Assembly: GCA_964467345.1 (NCBI GenBank)
Contig: CAYXPY010000005.1
Span: 1 to 64,000, forward strand
Direction: 5' to 3'
DNA from: SM1-50 sp964467345
GTDB lineage: Archaea > Thermoplasmatota > E2 > DHVEG-1
DNA length: 64,000 bases
The stretch's first letter is position 1, and every line of letters begins with the position of its first letter. Below are positions 33,314 through 43,926 of this stretch, piece by piece. The translations under genes were made by a program, and so were the position numbers. A model generated the notes under the pieces. The model saw only the letters and a program-made list of their open reading frames with translations, was not told where the DNA came from and did no database searches.

Positions 33314-36300
33314 ATGCATATTTCGGATGGGTTGCGAGCCTATGGCATAGAGCGGAAGGCAGTTATCGTACTAGTGGTACTGCCATTTCTCCTTATTGGC
33401 TTACAGTGCGGTCAAGCATCCCCTGAGAATCGGCTCTCATCATCTCACGTATCTTTGCAGGATTCGGTTTTCATCGCAGGAACGTTTCAATACCTCGACG
33501 TCACACTTCCTACCCAGCATGAAAAAATCTGCATCATTGCATACAACGGAGCTGCTGAACCAGCGCCACAGAATCGGTCTGAGGCTACGTATTACAAATG
33601 GGAATACGACCATGGCGGATGGAACGACATCAGCGGGTACGATTCATCATACATAAATTCCACTGGATGTTCCGTGGAAAACACCACTTATTCGTTTTGC
33701 ATAAAAATCTCCCCCAAAACAAAACCTGGGAGCTGGACGTTCAAAGTCCTTGTCGATGATAAAGAAACATCCGTTGTTTCCTTCAACGTATTGATTGGTG
33801 ATTTCTGCCTGTTTTTCTCTTCCATCATCGGATTGTTTGAGCCAACCATACGGCAGAAACATATGCTGTCTGAACAACAGCTACAATGCTGCCCTATTGA
33901 AAAAAAACCAGGGTTCGATGAAGAAAACATTGAACGGATCATCGATACTGTTCTTAAAAGGCAATCGACTGAACTAAAAGATGAACCACCTCTGAGGACA
34001 AATACAGTTCCAGAACTCTTTTCAAATAATTCCAAAAAAACCCAGGAGCCGCTTCGCTCGACGATTACTCTGTATCCACGCAGTAAACTCCGAGGGATGA
34101 CACCTGAGAAATATCATAATGGTTTTTTTAATAAAATCCGGGGGATGGGAGATGATTTTTCCGCTCAAAAATCAACGGGTTTAAAAAGATTTTTTATTAT
34201 CACACTGGTTTGTCTTTTACTGTCTGTCTCTCTCATGCCTCTGATTGTGTTGCCAGGCAAGAATTTTGATTCTGGTGACATCACTATCATTAACGTACAA
34301 AGCTTTCCTCTTGTTGGCGGGAGATGGACTGTGTTTTTTACCACGGTCGGTCAGGCCGATTTGACCATCTCTGCGGTGAATGGAACGACCTGGAGCGATA
34401 TTGACCAGGACCATGATTTACGATTTTTACACTGCAGAAAAGGAAACGAAACGCTCCAGTATCAATGGAAGAACAACTCTATGGTTATCCCTTCTTTTTC
34501 CTCCAATGTCACCTGTTATGAGGTGTCGGAGGTTCTTACTGCTGGGGCTCATACACTTCTGTTCCAGTTCGGAAACGACGTTGCCTATGCCTATAACCTT
34601 GCGGTGGAGAACTGGCTGCAGACCACAACAAGTGATTTCAACAATGGTTCGAACGAGAATATCAATGTCAGCAACGATGCATTCCATCTGATGGAACGGT
34701 ACTATCTTAGGAATTTCACGTTGATCAATGACGAAGGATTTGAAGGTAGCTGGCCACCAACTGGTTGGTCTGAGGACCCACCAACGAACAATTGGAACCG
34801 TGAAGGTGATCAACGATACGAGGGAATCTATTCAGCGGATTTCGACGGGGCTACCGGTGCTGGTGGTGCCTCTGGAAATCTCCTCTCACCGGTTCTGAAC
34901 TGTTCTGGGTCGAATGTCACTGCAATTTATGTGAGATTCTGGGGGTATGAATATAATGTAGACGAGGGGGAATACTATCTAGATTATTATGATGGAACCA
35001 CTTGGGATGAGATAACACGATTAGATAATTTTGGAAGCGGTTCGTGGGCTCAGTATTCACAAAAAATCACTGATTCACAATATTTCACATCCAATTTTCA
35101 GATACGATGGCGCGTGGTCGGACTAAACAACAACGAACATCTCTATGTTGATTTGGTCAATGTGTCTGTCGAACGAAACGAGAGTGGCTATCATCCAACT
35201 GGCAGCCTTCTCTCACAAGCGTATGATACCACAAGGAACATGCCGGATTACTATGATATTCTTGTTAACACAACAGCTCCCGGCGGGTTGACTATCACTA
35301 CTTGGGTGCACGCTGCAGATTCACAGGCGAATCTTTCCAATGCAACCTGGTACACAGACATTTCTCAGGTTCCTCACACACGCTGGGTACAATGGAGGAT
35401 CAATCTTACGGGAGACACGTATGATACTCCTGTTGTCAACGAGGTGAATCTCACATGGATTTACGATGACGAGTATCCTGTGTCGACAGTCACTTCGTTG
35501 TCATCATACTGGCAAAACGTGGCCCCATTCCAGGTCTCAGCGATAGCATCAGACAACGGGACCGGGATAAAAGAAGTAGCGTTATACTACAATTTCAGTG
35601 CAGATAATTCTTCAGCATGGTCTGGGTGGACATTATATGGGGTGAATGATACCATCAGTCCCTATTCCTGGTTATTTACCGCACCACAGGGCGATGGATA
35701 TTATCGGTTTTACAGCAGAGCAACCGATGGTGAACTTAATAGTCAGAGCCCTCCGGGGCCCCCTGGTTTTGATGTGATTTGCGGTCTTGACCGTATGAAA
35801 CCAACCTCTCGATTAGACAACATCACCCCCTATTGGTACATGGAACCAGCAAGGAATGTCATTGTCAATTGCTCGACAGCAAATGATTCCCTCAGCGGCC
35901 TTCATCATATTGTTCTGTATTATCGATATCGGATGGATAATGGGTCTGCCTGGGGGGACTGGTTGACCTATGGTTCCGATTTCAATTCTCCCTGGTCATG
36001 GACCTTTAAATTCCCAAAATCAAAAGGGTTTTATCAGCTATACACCATCGCATACGATAACGCGGGGAACGCGGAGGACCCCCCGGTTTCACCTGACAAT
36101 GATACAGAATGTGCATACAATACTACACGGCCTTACTCAGAAGTTGATGACGTCAGTCCCTACTGGTACAGCATCCCCATAACACTTACTGCTCAAGCAA
36201 CCGATTTCAATGGCAGTGGTTTGCAGAACGTAAGTCTTTATTATTATTACAGTGAAGACAATAGCAGTTGGTCTACTTGGTCTTTTTTCGCCGTTGATAC

Positions 36301-38661
36301 TGATCCATGGAACTCCATCGAATGGTATTTTACCTTCCCTGATGGTGACGGGTATTATCGATTCTTCAGTCTAGCGTATGATAACGATAGCAGTGTGGAG
36401 TATTTCACGGACAACGACACAATATGTGGCTATGAGACTGTGAAACCTTCTTCGCAGGTCGACTCACTGTCCGTGTATTGGTACAACGCTGCGGGAAATC
36501 CACTCACACTTACGGTTTCCTTGGTATATGATGAACCAAGCGGTGTAAAGAATATTACTCTGTATTATCGCTATAGAACAAGCAATCTGTCGACTTGGAA
36601 TGCATGGACCTCTTTTGGCAGAGATGAATCAGCACCCTGGAGCTGGGGTTTTGATTATCCTTTGGGTGATGGACGTTATCAATTCTACAGTATTGCCTCT
36701 GACCAAGCAGGTAATAGCGAAGATCCCCCGATATCTCCAGAGTTCGACACGGAATGCGGATATGAGACGTCAAGACCGTTCTCCCAGGTGAATCCTATCG
36801 CGCCCTATATTGTTATGGCGCCAACCCTGCCAATTACTGCCTCTGCAAGTGATGATACGAAAAATGTGACTCTCTGGTACTATTATTCCGCTGAGAATTC
36901 GAGCTGGTGGAACCCCTGTTGGTCTTATAGAAAACTCTTAGTGATTCAGGGAAAAAACGAAGGGTATCATATGAACCTGGTCGTGGGGAACACCAGTGGT
37001 GGGAATGTGACCTGTAATGGTCATGTGCAAGATGATTTCGATGACATCCGTTTCGTCAGCTATTCGGATAATACGACACAACTTTCCTACTGGTTAAGAA
37101 ACTACACAGCTACTGTTCAAGGGACTTTTTGGTTAAACAACTCCCTGAATGACACATATATCTGGATGTATTATGGAAATAGTAATGCCTCAACGACTAG
37201 CAGTGGAGAAGATACCTTTTATTTCTTTGATGATTTTTCAAATGGATTAAGCAAATGGGTGATGGATTCCTGGAATACGGATTCCATTTTTGTGAATCAA
37301 AGTCAGGGGAACCCCAGCCCCGCCTTGAGGCATAACCCCGATAACTCCATCCCTGCAAATAGAACCTATCAAGACACACGGATTCGAACTCAGTATAAAA
37401 TCCTTAACGGCGTCATCGAATATGATGTCTATCTGGCAGGGTCTGCAAGAGTCATCCACCAGTTTGGCTGGAGAGTGAATGATTTATCTTGGACGAATGG
37501 GTATGCTTGGCGGTTGCAGAATTCGGCAGGCGATGGTGGTTTTTATGAATATTCTGCGCCTACGGTCTGGACACAAATCGGGGCTGCATTCCCTGTTGTT
37601 TCTACCGGTACTTGGTATCATGTGAAAATCAATGTTTCTAACGCTGCGTATTCAGCAAAGATTACCCCTTCGACTCCCTCTGGGGCAAGTACCCGTTCGG
37701 TGACGGACTCAACAAAAACAACCGCTGATTATCTTGTATCCCATGTGCATGGTGTCAGTATGACCTCTGCGAATTATGTATTAGTGGATACTGTTTTTGT
37801 GAGAAAATATCGGGCAGTGCCGTCAACATGGAGTGGCTTTGGCAGCGAAGAAATTGGTTATGGACGATGGAGTAACAGCAGCAACCCTGACCTGTCAAGC
37901 CCTTGGGACTGGAATTTTAATTTTCCTGATTCGTATGGGTATTATTGGTTTTATTCCCTTGCCCTAGACTTGGATGGCAACGAGGAGTATACACCAGATT
38001 TCGCAGATGCCTGGTGTCAGTATGTTGAGGCTACCGCTCCGGTGATCAACGCCTATGATTTACGGAACGCTACTGGGTCAAAACTGAATAACGCGACAGG
38101 CTTGCTTGATGTGAATAAAGAATACTATTTCCTAGTAAATATCACGGTGAAATACGGTTGGGAGCATCTTGACTATGTCGATATAAAGGCATGGTACGAC
38201 AATGGGAATGAGGATAGTTCGTATAACCAAACCGCTGGTGGGAACCTGAATATGTATCTGAGATACGAAAACACCTCGGGAAACGCGACGTATTCGATGC
38301 TTTGGCCGGATGACGAAGCACAACTTATCTTTGGTAACTGTTCTGAGTTGATCGTAAATGGCACCACGCGGGTGGTGAGATTCTGGTTTAAGCCTTTAAG
38401 TCAGGTTCGATGGGCTTGTAGTAACAACACCTGGAATGCTTCGTACAACACCACGACTGATCCTTTTTCATGGAACTTCAACATCACTACAATTGATCTT
38501 TCAGGGTTAAAATCCTGGAAACGAGACGAATATGGTGTCTATAAGTTTGCCACGATTCAACCACAACAAGATTGGGTAGATGTTCGTGCGCCTCCCGGAT
38601 TTACTGCGCCAACAAGTGTGGTGAACGTGACGTATTCATCGAATTATGATTTTAATGTCAG
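33314..38661 (+). CDS. giant surface repeat protein (runs into gap; continues at 38762)
   Basis: Joined with 38817-39108 the frame gives about 1879 residues. Order: signal peptide (1-35); a Cys-containing domain (about 40-165) resembling the start of the protein at 41876; a charged linker; an internal hydrophobic segment (FFIITLVCLLLSVSLMPLIVLP, about 297-318) like a second signal peptide; a jelly-roll region; about five Ig-like repeats near 100 residues each, recognised by SPYWY..., VSLYYYYSEDNSSW and GDGYYRFYSLA-type strands; a DUF2341-like domain (WNPCWSYRKLLVI, YWLRNYTATVQGTFWL, about 1200-1290) with a LamG-like part; then the C-terminal module shared with the next two genes. Dense in N-x-S/T sites. 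Probably the main component of a cell-surface structure. Confidence 0.85.
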
Positions 38662-38761
38662 NNNNNNNNNNNNNNNNNNNNNNNNNNNNNNNNNNNNNNN
38701 NNNNNNNNNNNNNNNNNNNNNNNNNNNNNNNNNNNNNNNNNNNNNNNNNNNNNNNNNNNNN
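38662..38761. other. assembly gap of 100 N, artificial
   Basis: The 55 bases before the gap (38607-38661) are identical to the 55 bases after it (38762-38816). Merging them keeps the reading frame open: 5348 + 292 = 5640 bases, exactly 1880 codons. The contigs simply overlap by one assembly k-mer. Confidence 0.97.
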
Positions 38762-39108
38762 CGCCAACAAGTGTGGTGAACGTGACGTATTCATCGAATT
38801 ATGATTTTAATGTCAGTCTGTATTTTGAGGAAAATCTCACGAATGTTTCCTCTGGTGGTATCATCACTATTGCTACTAATGTGTATATCCGTGCGGATGC
38901 TGATCTTTATGATGATATTACTACTGATAGGATGTTTGACGGTATCGGTGAAGCCAATGCCATTGAAATAATCAACACATCCGGTGTTTTTTATAGAAAT
39001 AACATAAGTCAGGTGGTTCGTGTCCAGTTCAATGTGTATATCCCCTTTGGAACTATCCGAGGTCATTATACTGCTCATGTTGCTACCAAGATCAAACAGA
39101 AGGGGTAG
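38762..39108 (+). CDS. C-terminal end of the giant surface protein
   Basis: The frame VVNVTYSSNYDFNV repeats the sequence left of the gap, then adds SLYFEENLTNVSSGGIITIAT...VVRVQFNVYIPFGTIRGHYTAHV and ends KIKQKG. The last 90 residues match in layout the ends of the next two proteins (…YKCNIPLGQIAGEYTAPISYHL). The apparent start codon (GTG 38773) is an internal Val; this is not a separate gene. Confidence 0.85.
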
Positions 39109-39262
39109 GAGAGTTACTTTTAGATACCGCTCTTTTAAGTGTCTCTAATTTATCAAACGTTGGAGACCCAAAGTTTTATATGATAGACAATGAATTAATG
39201 AACGGCACCCTAACAAAAAAATCATTCATAAAATTGGGAACTAACTACTGAAGGTTAAAAGG

Positions 39263-40369
39263 ATGGGAAAGCAGAACATATGTCCAGTTCTTGTCGTCGT
39301 AGCGCTTTTATTGTCATTGTTCACAGGGATGTTCTGCCTTCAGCCTCTTCTTGTTCATACCGCACGAGCAAATCCAGGGGATATCAGCGAGGATTGGAAC
39401 AACGCGACGACCTTAAATGTGACGATTCTTTATCGGGAACCTCGTATTAATTGGTATGATTTTCAGTATAACCAGTCTGGGACTTGGGTTTCAAGGCTTA
39501 ATAATCAAAGTGACGTGAACAACAGTGCAGAATACCGTTTTATTGTCAATATCAGCAGTGATGTCCAATGGGAGAACATCACCTATATCAATATCACAGC
39601 GTGGTACGACCAAGGTAATGAGGCCACTGTTTATAATCAGACGCAGGGGGGGAACATGAACCTGTTCTTCCAATACGAAAATCTCACCGGGACTGCGGTC
39701 TGGCGGATGCTCTGGCCTACCGGTGGTGAGGTCACTGGTTTTGCGTATTCTGAGTGGGTTCAATATGATCCTTTTGGGAGCCCACGTTTCACTGAATGTC
39801 ACAATCTGACGTTTTCGTTTGTCCCTGGGTATCAGTTCCGCTATGCTCCCGGGGATGGAAGCTGGGATTTCTCTGAGAATATGACAAATGATGTTGAATC
39901 CTGGAACTTCCGGATTTCTGCTTCAAACGAGCAGGGATATACTTCATGGATACAGGATGAGTTTGGTATTTATTCCTACACGGAAATCGTAAGTGCCGGC
40001 TGGCCGGTGATCTATGCGTATCCTGGGCAGAATGCAACCGCTGAGACAAATATCACCTTGGTCACCCGGTCGAATGGGAATTATTCTCTCTCTGTTGGTG
40101 TTGAGAACTTGACACATAGGACTCATCCAACAGCCAATATGTCTCGTAAGAGTATTTGGATCCGCGGTGGTGATTTGGATATTTCATCGAATTTCACTGC
40201 CTTTGATGACCTTCTCTTCTTCTATGGATCAACGATTTCATATCACCTTGCTCAAGCTAATGGGACAAGCCTGGCGACTGATGATGTTGAGTATAAATGC
40301 AATATTCCTCTTGGGCAGATTGCTGGAGAGTATACTGCTCCTATTAGTTATCATCTGAAGACGACGTAA
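39263..40369 (+). CDS. secreted surface protein, paralogue 1
   Basis: 368 residues. Signal peptide to about residue 37 (ending TARA), mature start NPGDISEDWNNATTLNVT. The body carries the module seen at the end of the giant protein: NSAEYRFIVNISSD, INITAWYDQGNE, GGNMNLFFQYENLTG, WRMLWP, VESWNFRI, DEFGIYSYTEI. It ends IPLGQIAGEYTAPISYHLKTT, resembling the last strands of beta-sandwich coat or fimbrial subunits. Many N-glycosylation sequons, no anchor. TATA-like ttttatatg at about 39175. A candidate repeating subunit of the surface structure. Confidence 0.82.
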   Translation: MGKQNICPVLVVVALLLSLFTGMFCLQPLLVHTARANPGDISEDWNNATTLNVTILYREPRINWYDFQYNQSGTWVSRLNNQSDVNNSAEYRFIVNISSDVQWENITYINITAWYDQGNEATVYNQTQGGNMNLFFQYENLTGTAVWRMLWPTGGEVTGFAYSEWVQYDPFGSPRFTECHNLTFSFVPGYQFRYAPGDGSWDFSENMTNDVESWNFRISASNEQGYTSWIQDEFGIYSYTEIVSAGWPVIYAYPGQNATAETNITLVTRSNGNYSLSVGVENLTHRTHPTANMSRKSIWIRGGDLDISSNFTAFDDLLFFYGSTISYHLAQANGTSLATDDVEYKCNIPLGQIAGEYTAPISYHLKTT

Positions 40370-40552
40370 GCGGATATACTCTTTAGTGATTTTTTTTCTC
40401 CTTGTAACCTGTTTTTTCTCGGGATATGACTCTTGTGCAAAATGGCGTTTTAACAGAGAAGTTTTAAATATCGTTATTTCCAAACAGCATACCTGACATC
40501 TATTAACATGTCAAGATGTAGCTCGAAAATGGAATGGATGAAGGTGAAGAAA

Positions 40553-41680
40553 ATGGAGATGGAACGAAAGAAAAAAATTTTTTCCACGCTGATTGGAATA
40601 ACCATCATTGTCTCTCTGATGGTAAATATCTTTTTTATTGGACCGATCGTCATGATTGGAAAAGCTGATCCTGGAGATATACCGCAAATCTGGCATAATT
40701 CAACGACATTAAATGTCACTGTCTTGCATTTAGAACCCAGGATTCTTTTCTATGATTTCCAATATTATCAATCAGGGACCTGGGTCTCACGATTGAACAC
40801 CCAAAGTGACGTCAACAACAGTGCAGAATACCGCTTTCTCGTCAATATCAGCAGCGACCAGGGTTGGGATGATATTAATTATGTCACCATAGCAGCCTGG
40901 TATGACCAGGGAACAGAAACCAGCACCTATAACCAAACACTGGGGGGGAACTGGAATCTGTATTTCGAGTATGAAAATATAACAGGAACCCCGGTCTGGC
41001 GTATGCGTTGGCCCCATGGCGGAGAGGTCATAGAAGGGTCATATACAGATACCGTAGGGTATGATCCCTATGGTAGTCCTGGCCATACCGAATGTCACAC
41101 GCTTACCTTTTCGTTTATACCAAGTTATCAGTTCAGATACGCCCCGGGTGACGGGTCATGGGATAACACCTACAACACCACAAACGATGTGGAATCCTGG
41201 AACTTTCTCATCGAGGTCATCGATAGCGGTGAGGACGCCCTAGGACCAATAACCATCTGGGTCACCGATGAATTCGGGATTTATTCATACAGTGAGATCG
41301 TGAGCGCTGGCTGGCCGACGATTATTGGTCATCCTGGTGAAAACGCAACAGCCAACAGTAATATCACCCTTGTGACCAGGTCCAATGGGAATTATTCGCT
41401 GACCACTGATGTAGCGAATCTTACACATCGGACTTTCCCTGCAGCAACGATGTCTCGGGATAGAATCTGGGTCCGTGGTGGTGATTTAAACGACTTTGAT
41501 AATTTCACCGCGATGAGTGGCTCTATCTACTTCTACGGATACGTTGGCACGTATCATCTCGCACAGGCCAATGGCACCAACGTTATCACTAATGATGTTG
41601 AGTATAAATGTAACATCCCCCTGGGTCAAATCGCTGGTGACTATGTCGCAGCGATACGATATCATCTCATCACGACATAG
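40553..41680 (+). CDS. secreted surface protein, paralogue 2
   Basis: 375 residues from ATG 40553 behind GGTGA (in-frame ATG 40508 has no RBS). Signal peptide MEMERKKKIFSTLIGITIIVSLMVNIFF...GKA, mature start DPGDIPQIWHNSTTLNVT. It closely parallels the upstream gene along its whole length (SGTWVSRLNTQSDVNNSAEY, AAWYDQGTE, WNLYFEYENITG, WRMRWPHGGEV, NYSLTTDVANLTHRTFPAA, EYKCNIPLGQIAGDY), the sign of a tandem duplication. TATA-like tttaaata at 40463-40470. Confidence 0.82.
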   Translation: MEMERKKKIFSTLIGITIIVSLMVNIFFIGPIVMIGKADPGDIPQIWHNSTTLNVTVLHLEPRILFYDFQYYQSGTWVSRLNTQSDVNNSAEYRFLVNISSDQGWDDINYVTIAAWYDQGTETSTYNQTLGGNWNLYFEYENITGTPVWRMRWPHGGEVIEGSYTDTVGYDPYGSPGHTECHTLTFSFIPSYQFRYAPGDGSWDNTYNTTNDVESWNFLIEVIDSGEDALGPITIWVTDEFGIYSYSEIVSAGWPTIIGHPGENATANSNITLVTRSNGNYSLTTDVANLTHRTFPAATMSRDRIWVRGGDLNDFDNFTAMSGSIYFYGYVGTYHLAQANGTNVITNDVEYKCNIPLGQIAGDYVAAIRYHLITT

Positions 41681-41875
41681 CGATACACCCTCGCTTTCTT
41701 TTTCTTTTTTCTTTTTTTCCCCCCCTCATAATTTATTGTAAAACTCTCTGTCCTTTTTTTCCTCTTTTTTTATCCTAGAAATTTCCGTTTCAAAGAAAAA
41801 CTTTAATACACGAATAAAGATAAGAAATACGGATGGGTAATTGCACTGTCTAAGAGAATTACAGGAGAGAGGTGA

Positions 41876-43222
41876 GTGGGAAGACAAACAAAAGCGCAGG
41901 GACTTGTTTTTTTCATTCTCATGCTCTGTTTCTGCACCTTGATTCCAAGTTGTTCCGCAGCTGATGTCAGCTCCCTTTCCATTCACATCGTTGATAGCCA
42001 GGAACAGTACCGTTTGAATCACCCTGTCCTTGTTGCCGGGGTCTGGCATGATATAAACATCACCATGGATCAGGTGCTCGACGAAGTATCCCTCCGACTC
42101 TATCGAGGGATCAACCCCCCATCCGGCACGAGAAACGAAACAAACTATTACGAATGGAGCTATCAGGACAACGATCCTATCAACTGGGAGGACCTCAGTG
42201 GATACAGCGTCAGATACATAAAACAGGATCATTGCTTACGCAAAGAAACTGTCTATGTGTTTTGTATCGGAATAAAGGATATGCTTCCCAACGTTGTTGA
42301 CTATTTTGAAAACTGGACACTTGAGATATCCCACGAAGGAAGCGTTATTCATTCGGAACGCATGGTCGTTGAAAAACCAAAGACCGGGATATCACTAGCC
42401 AAACCATCATCAATACTCTTCCATGTCGAGCCGTTCACTATCACCGATGCACAAGGAGATACCTTCTTCAAGATAGGCAATAAAGGTAACATCCCTCTTC
42501 GAGTCTCTTTTGACCAAGAAAAATACCCTGAAGTCAGTGTCATCGATATCGACAAAAAATTCTTACCAAACGAAACAAAAACACATTATGTTATTGTTCA
42601 TTCAAAAAGCTGGCCACCTGGGTTTAAAAAAACCGATATCCAAATAACCGGTTTATATGACCAATCATATTTCATTGATACGAATGCAACCGTGACATTA
42701 CAAACCTCTTTTATCATAGACATGCCGCAGTTGGTCGTCTACGTCGGACATAGCGACTATGAGATTGTGGAGATTCAGGGAACCGGCATCGTCTTTCAAT
42801 ATCTAGAAAAATTAACGATGTCCGAAGGTGAGATTCGAGACATTACTGCATATGTATCAGGGAACGGAGCGGTCACTCTTGAGATATGGGCTGATGAACA
42901 AAACCTCAGCGCCCTGAAGATATATGATGGGACAACTGAAGCTTACTCCCCTCTTTCTTTTACCTCGACGAATACCTCGGAACGAACGATTGTGGTGACC
43001 GTTAAGGCGCTAAGCGAACGGACCACGGGGGTTCTTAGCTACAGAATAACCGGTAACGGTGTCACCAAGACCTATACGACGCAAATTACCATTGGACCAC
43101 CAGCTACACCTGACCAGGAGACCGGTAGCCCCACCTCGATAATGCAAATCGTGGTCGTCATCATCATTCTTCTTGTCGTCATCTATATGATTGTCTCCTA
43201 TATGAGAAATAGGAAGAGGTAG
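41876..43222 (+). CDS. surface protein with C-terminal membrane anchor
   Basis: 448 residues from GTG 41876. Signal peptide to about 26 (CTLIPSCSA). Residues 27-150 resemble the N-terminal domain of the giant protein (HPVLVAGVWHDINI, ETNYYEWSYQDND, WEDLSGYSVRYI...FCIGIK). Residues about 175-270 form an Ig-like domain of the NEW3/NPCBM-associated kind (GNKGNIPLRVSFDQ, KTHYVIVHSKSWPPG). The C-terminus is a single membrane helix followed by RNRKR, so the protein is anchored with its bulk outside. It leads a three-gene operon with 11 bases to the next gene. Confidence 0.82.
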   Translation: MGRQTKAQGLVFFILMLCFCTLIPSCSAADVSSLSIHIVDSQEQYRLNHPVLVAGVWHDINITMDQVLDEVSLRLYRGINPPSGTRNETNYYEWSYQDNDPINWEDLSGYSVRYIKQDHCLRKETVYVFCIGIKDMLPNVVDYFENWTLEISHEGSVIHSERMVVEKPKTGISLAKPSSILFHVEPFTITDAQGDTFFKIGNKGNIPLRVSFDQEKYPEVSVIDIDKKFLPNETKTHYVIVHSKSWPPGFKKTDIQITGLYDQSYFIDTNATVTLQTSFIIDMPQLVVYVGHSDYEIVEIQGTGIVFQYLEKLTMSEGEIRDITAYVSGNGAVTLEIWADEQNLSALKIYDGTTEAYSPLSFTSTNTSERTIVVTVKALSERTTGVLSYRITGNGVTKTYTTQITIGPPATPDQETGSPTSIMQIVVVIIILLVVIYMIVSYMRNRKR

Positions 43223-43233
43223 CCGAGGGAACA

Positions 43234-43926
43234 ATGAGGAAAACCAACGGACCCCTTCTCGTGCTGTTCATGACGTTTGTCTTTTGCTCCACCTGTATCC
43301 TACCAGGGGTACGCGGGGGGGAAGCCGGGGTGGGAGTTATCAACGTCCCACCAAAATACGGGTACATCCGTGTCGAGGAACAGGATCTACTTATCAGGGT
43401 ATATCTCAATATCTCTGATTATAACTCTTGGGCGGATATCAGTAACGTAAGCGTCATCCTGTATAACTATGGAGCGGAACTCTGTCGATTTCTCTTTGAA
43501 CAATACAAAAGTAGTGATTCCTATGTCGAGTTTAACAAGTTCAGTGAAATACCGCACAACACTCATCTCCTGGATGAAAAAAAATGCTATTTTGAGAAAT
43601 CAAGCAGCACGGAGACAGTTGATGACCGCTGTGACATCGCGATTCGTTTCGTTTTCCAAAAAACATTTTTTACTGGATTAAAAGTCGTCATTAACGACAG
43701 GGTTGGTTCTGCACCGGCAGAAGCATACATCTCCTATAGCACGGGGGAATCCATGAGAAGCGGTAATACCATTGTCATCCCCTGGATAGGGGTGCGAATC
43801 ACAGTCACAACGCCTCCATTCCTTCTCGATATCATCGCACTGGCACTTGCATCAATCAGCGTGATGTATTACCTTAAAAGAATAGGGATGTTTCAGAGAC
43901 GGCGGGGAAGCTATGAAAAAACCTAA
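43234..43926 (+). CDS. second anchored surface protein of the operon
   Basis: 230 residues: signal peptide (MRKTNGPLLVLFMTFVFCSTCILPGVRG), one extracellular beta-rich domain with four Cys near 75-135, and a C-terminal membrane helix (FLLDIIALALASISVMYYL) followed by a basic tail. No family is recognised. Its 3' end overlaps the PAS-protein start by 14 bases, so the pair is translationally coupled. Confidence 0.75.
   Translation: MRKTNGPLLVLFMTFVFCSTCILPGVRGGEAGVGVINVPPKYGYIRVEEQDLLIRVYLNISDYNSWADISNVSVILYNYGAELCRFLFEQYKSSDSYVEFNKFSEIPHNTHLLDEKKCYFEKSSSTETVDDRCDIAIRFVFQKTFFTGLKVVINDRVGSAPAEAYISYSTGESMRSGNTIVIPWIGVRITVTTPPFLLDIIALALASISVMYYLKRIGMFQRRRGSYEKT

Noticed and set aside
38773..39108. 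Separate small secreted-protein gene
   Set aside because: It is the end of the giant protein after merging the overlapping contig ends; its first codon is an internal Val.
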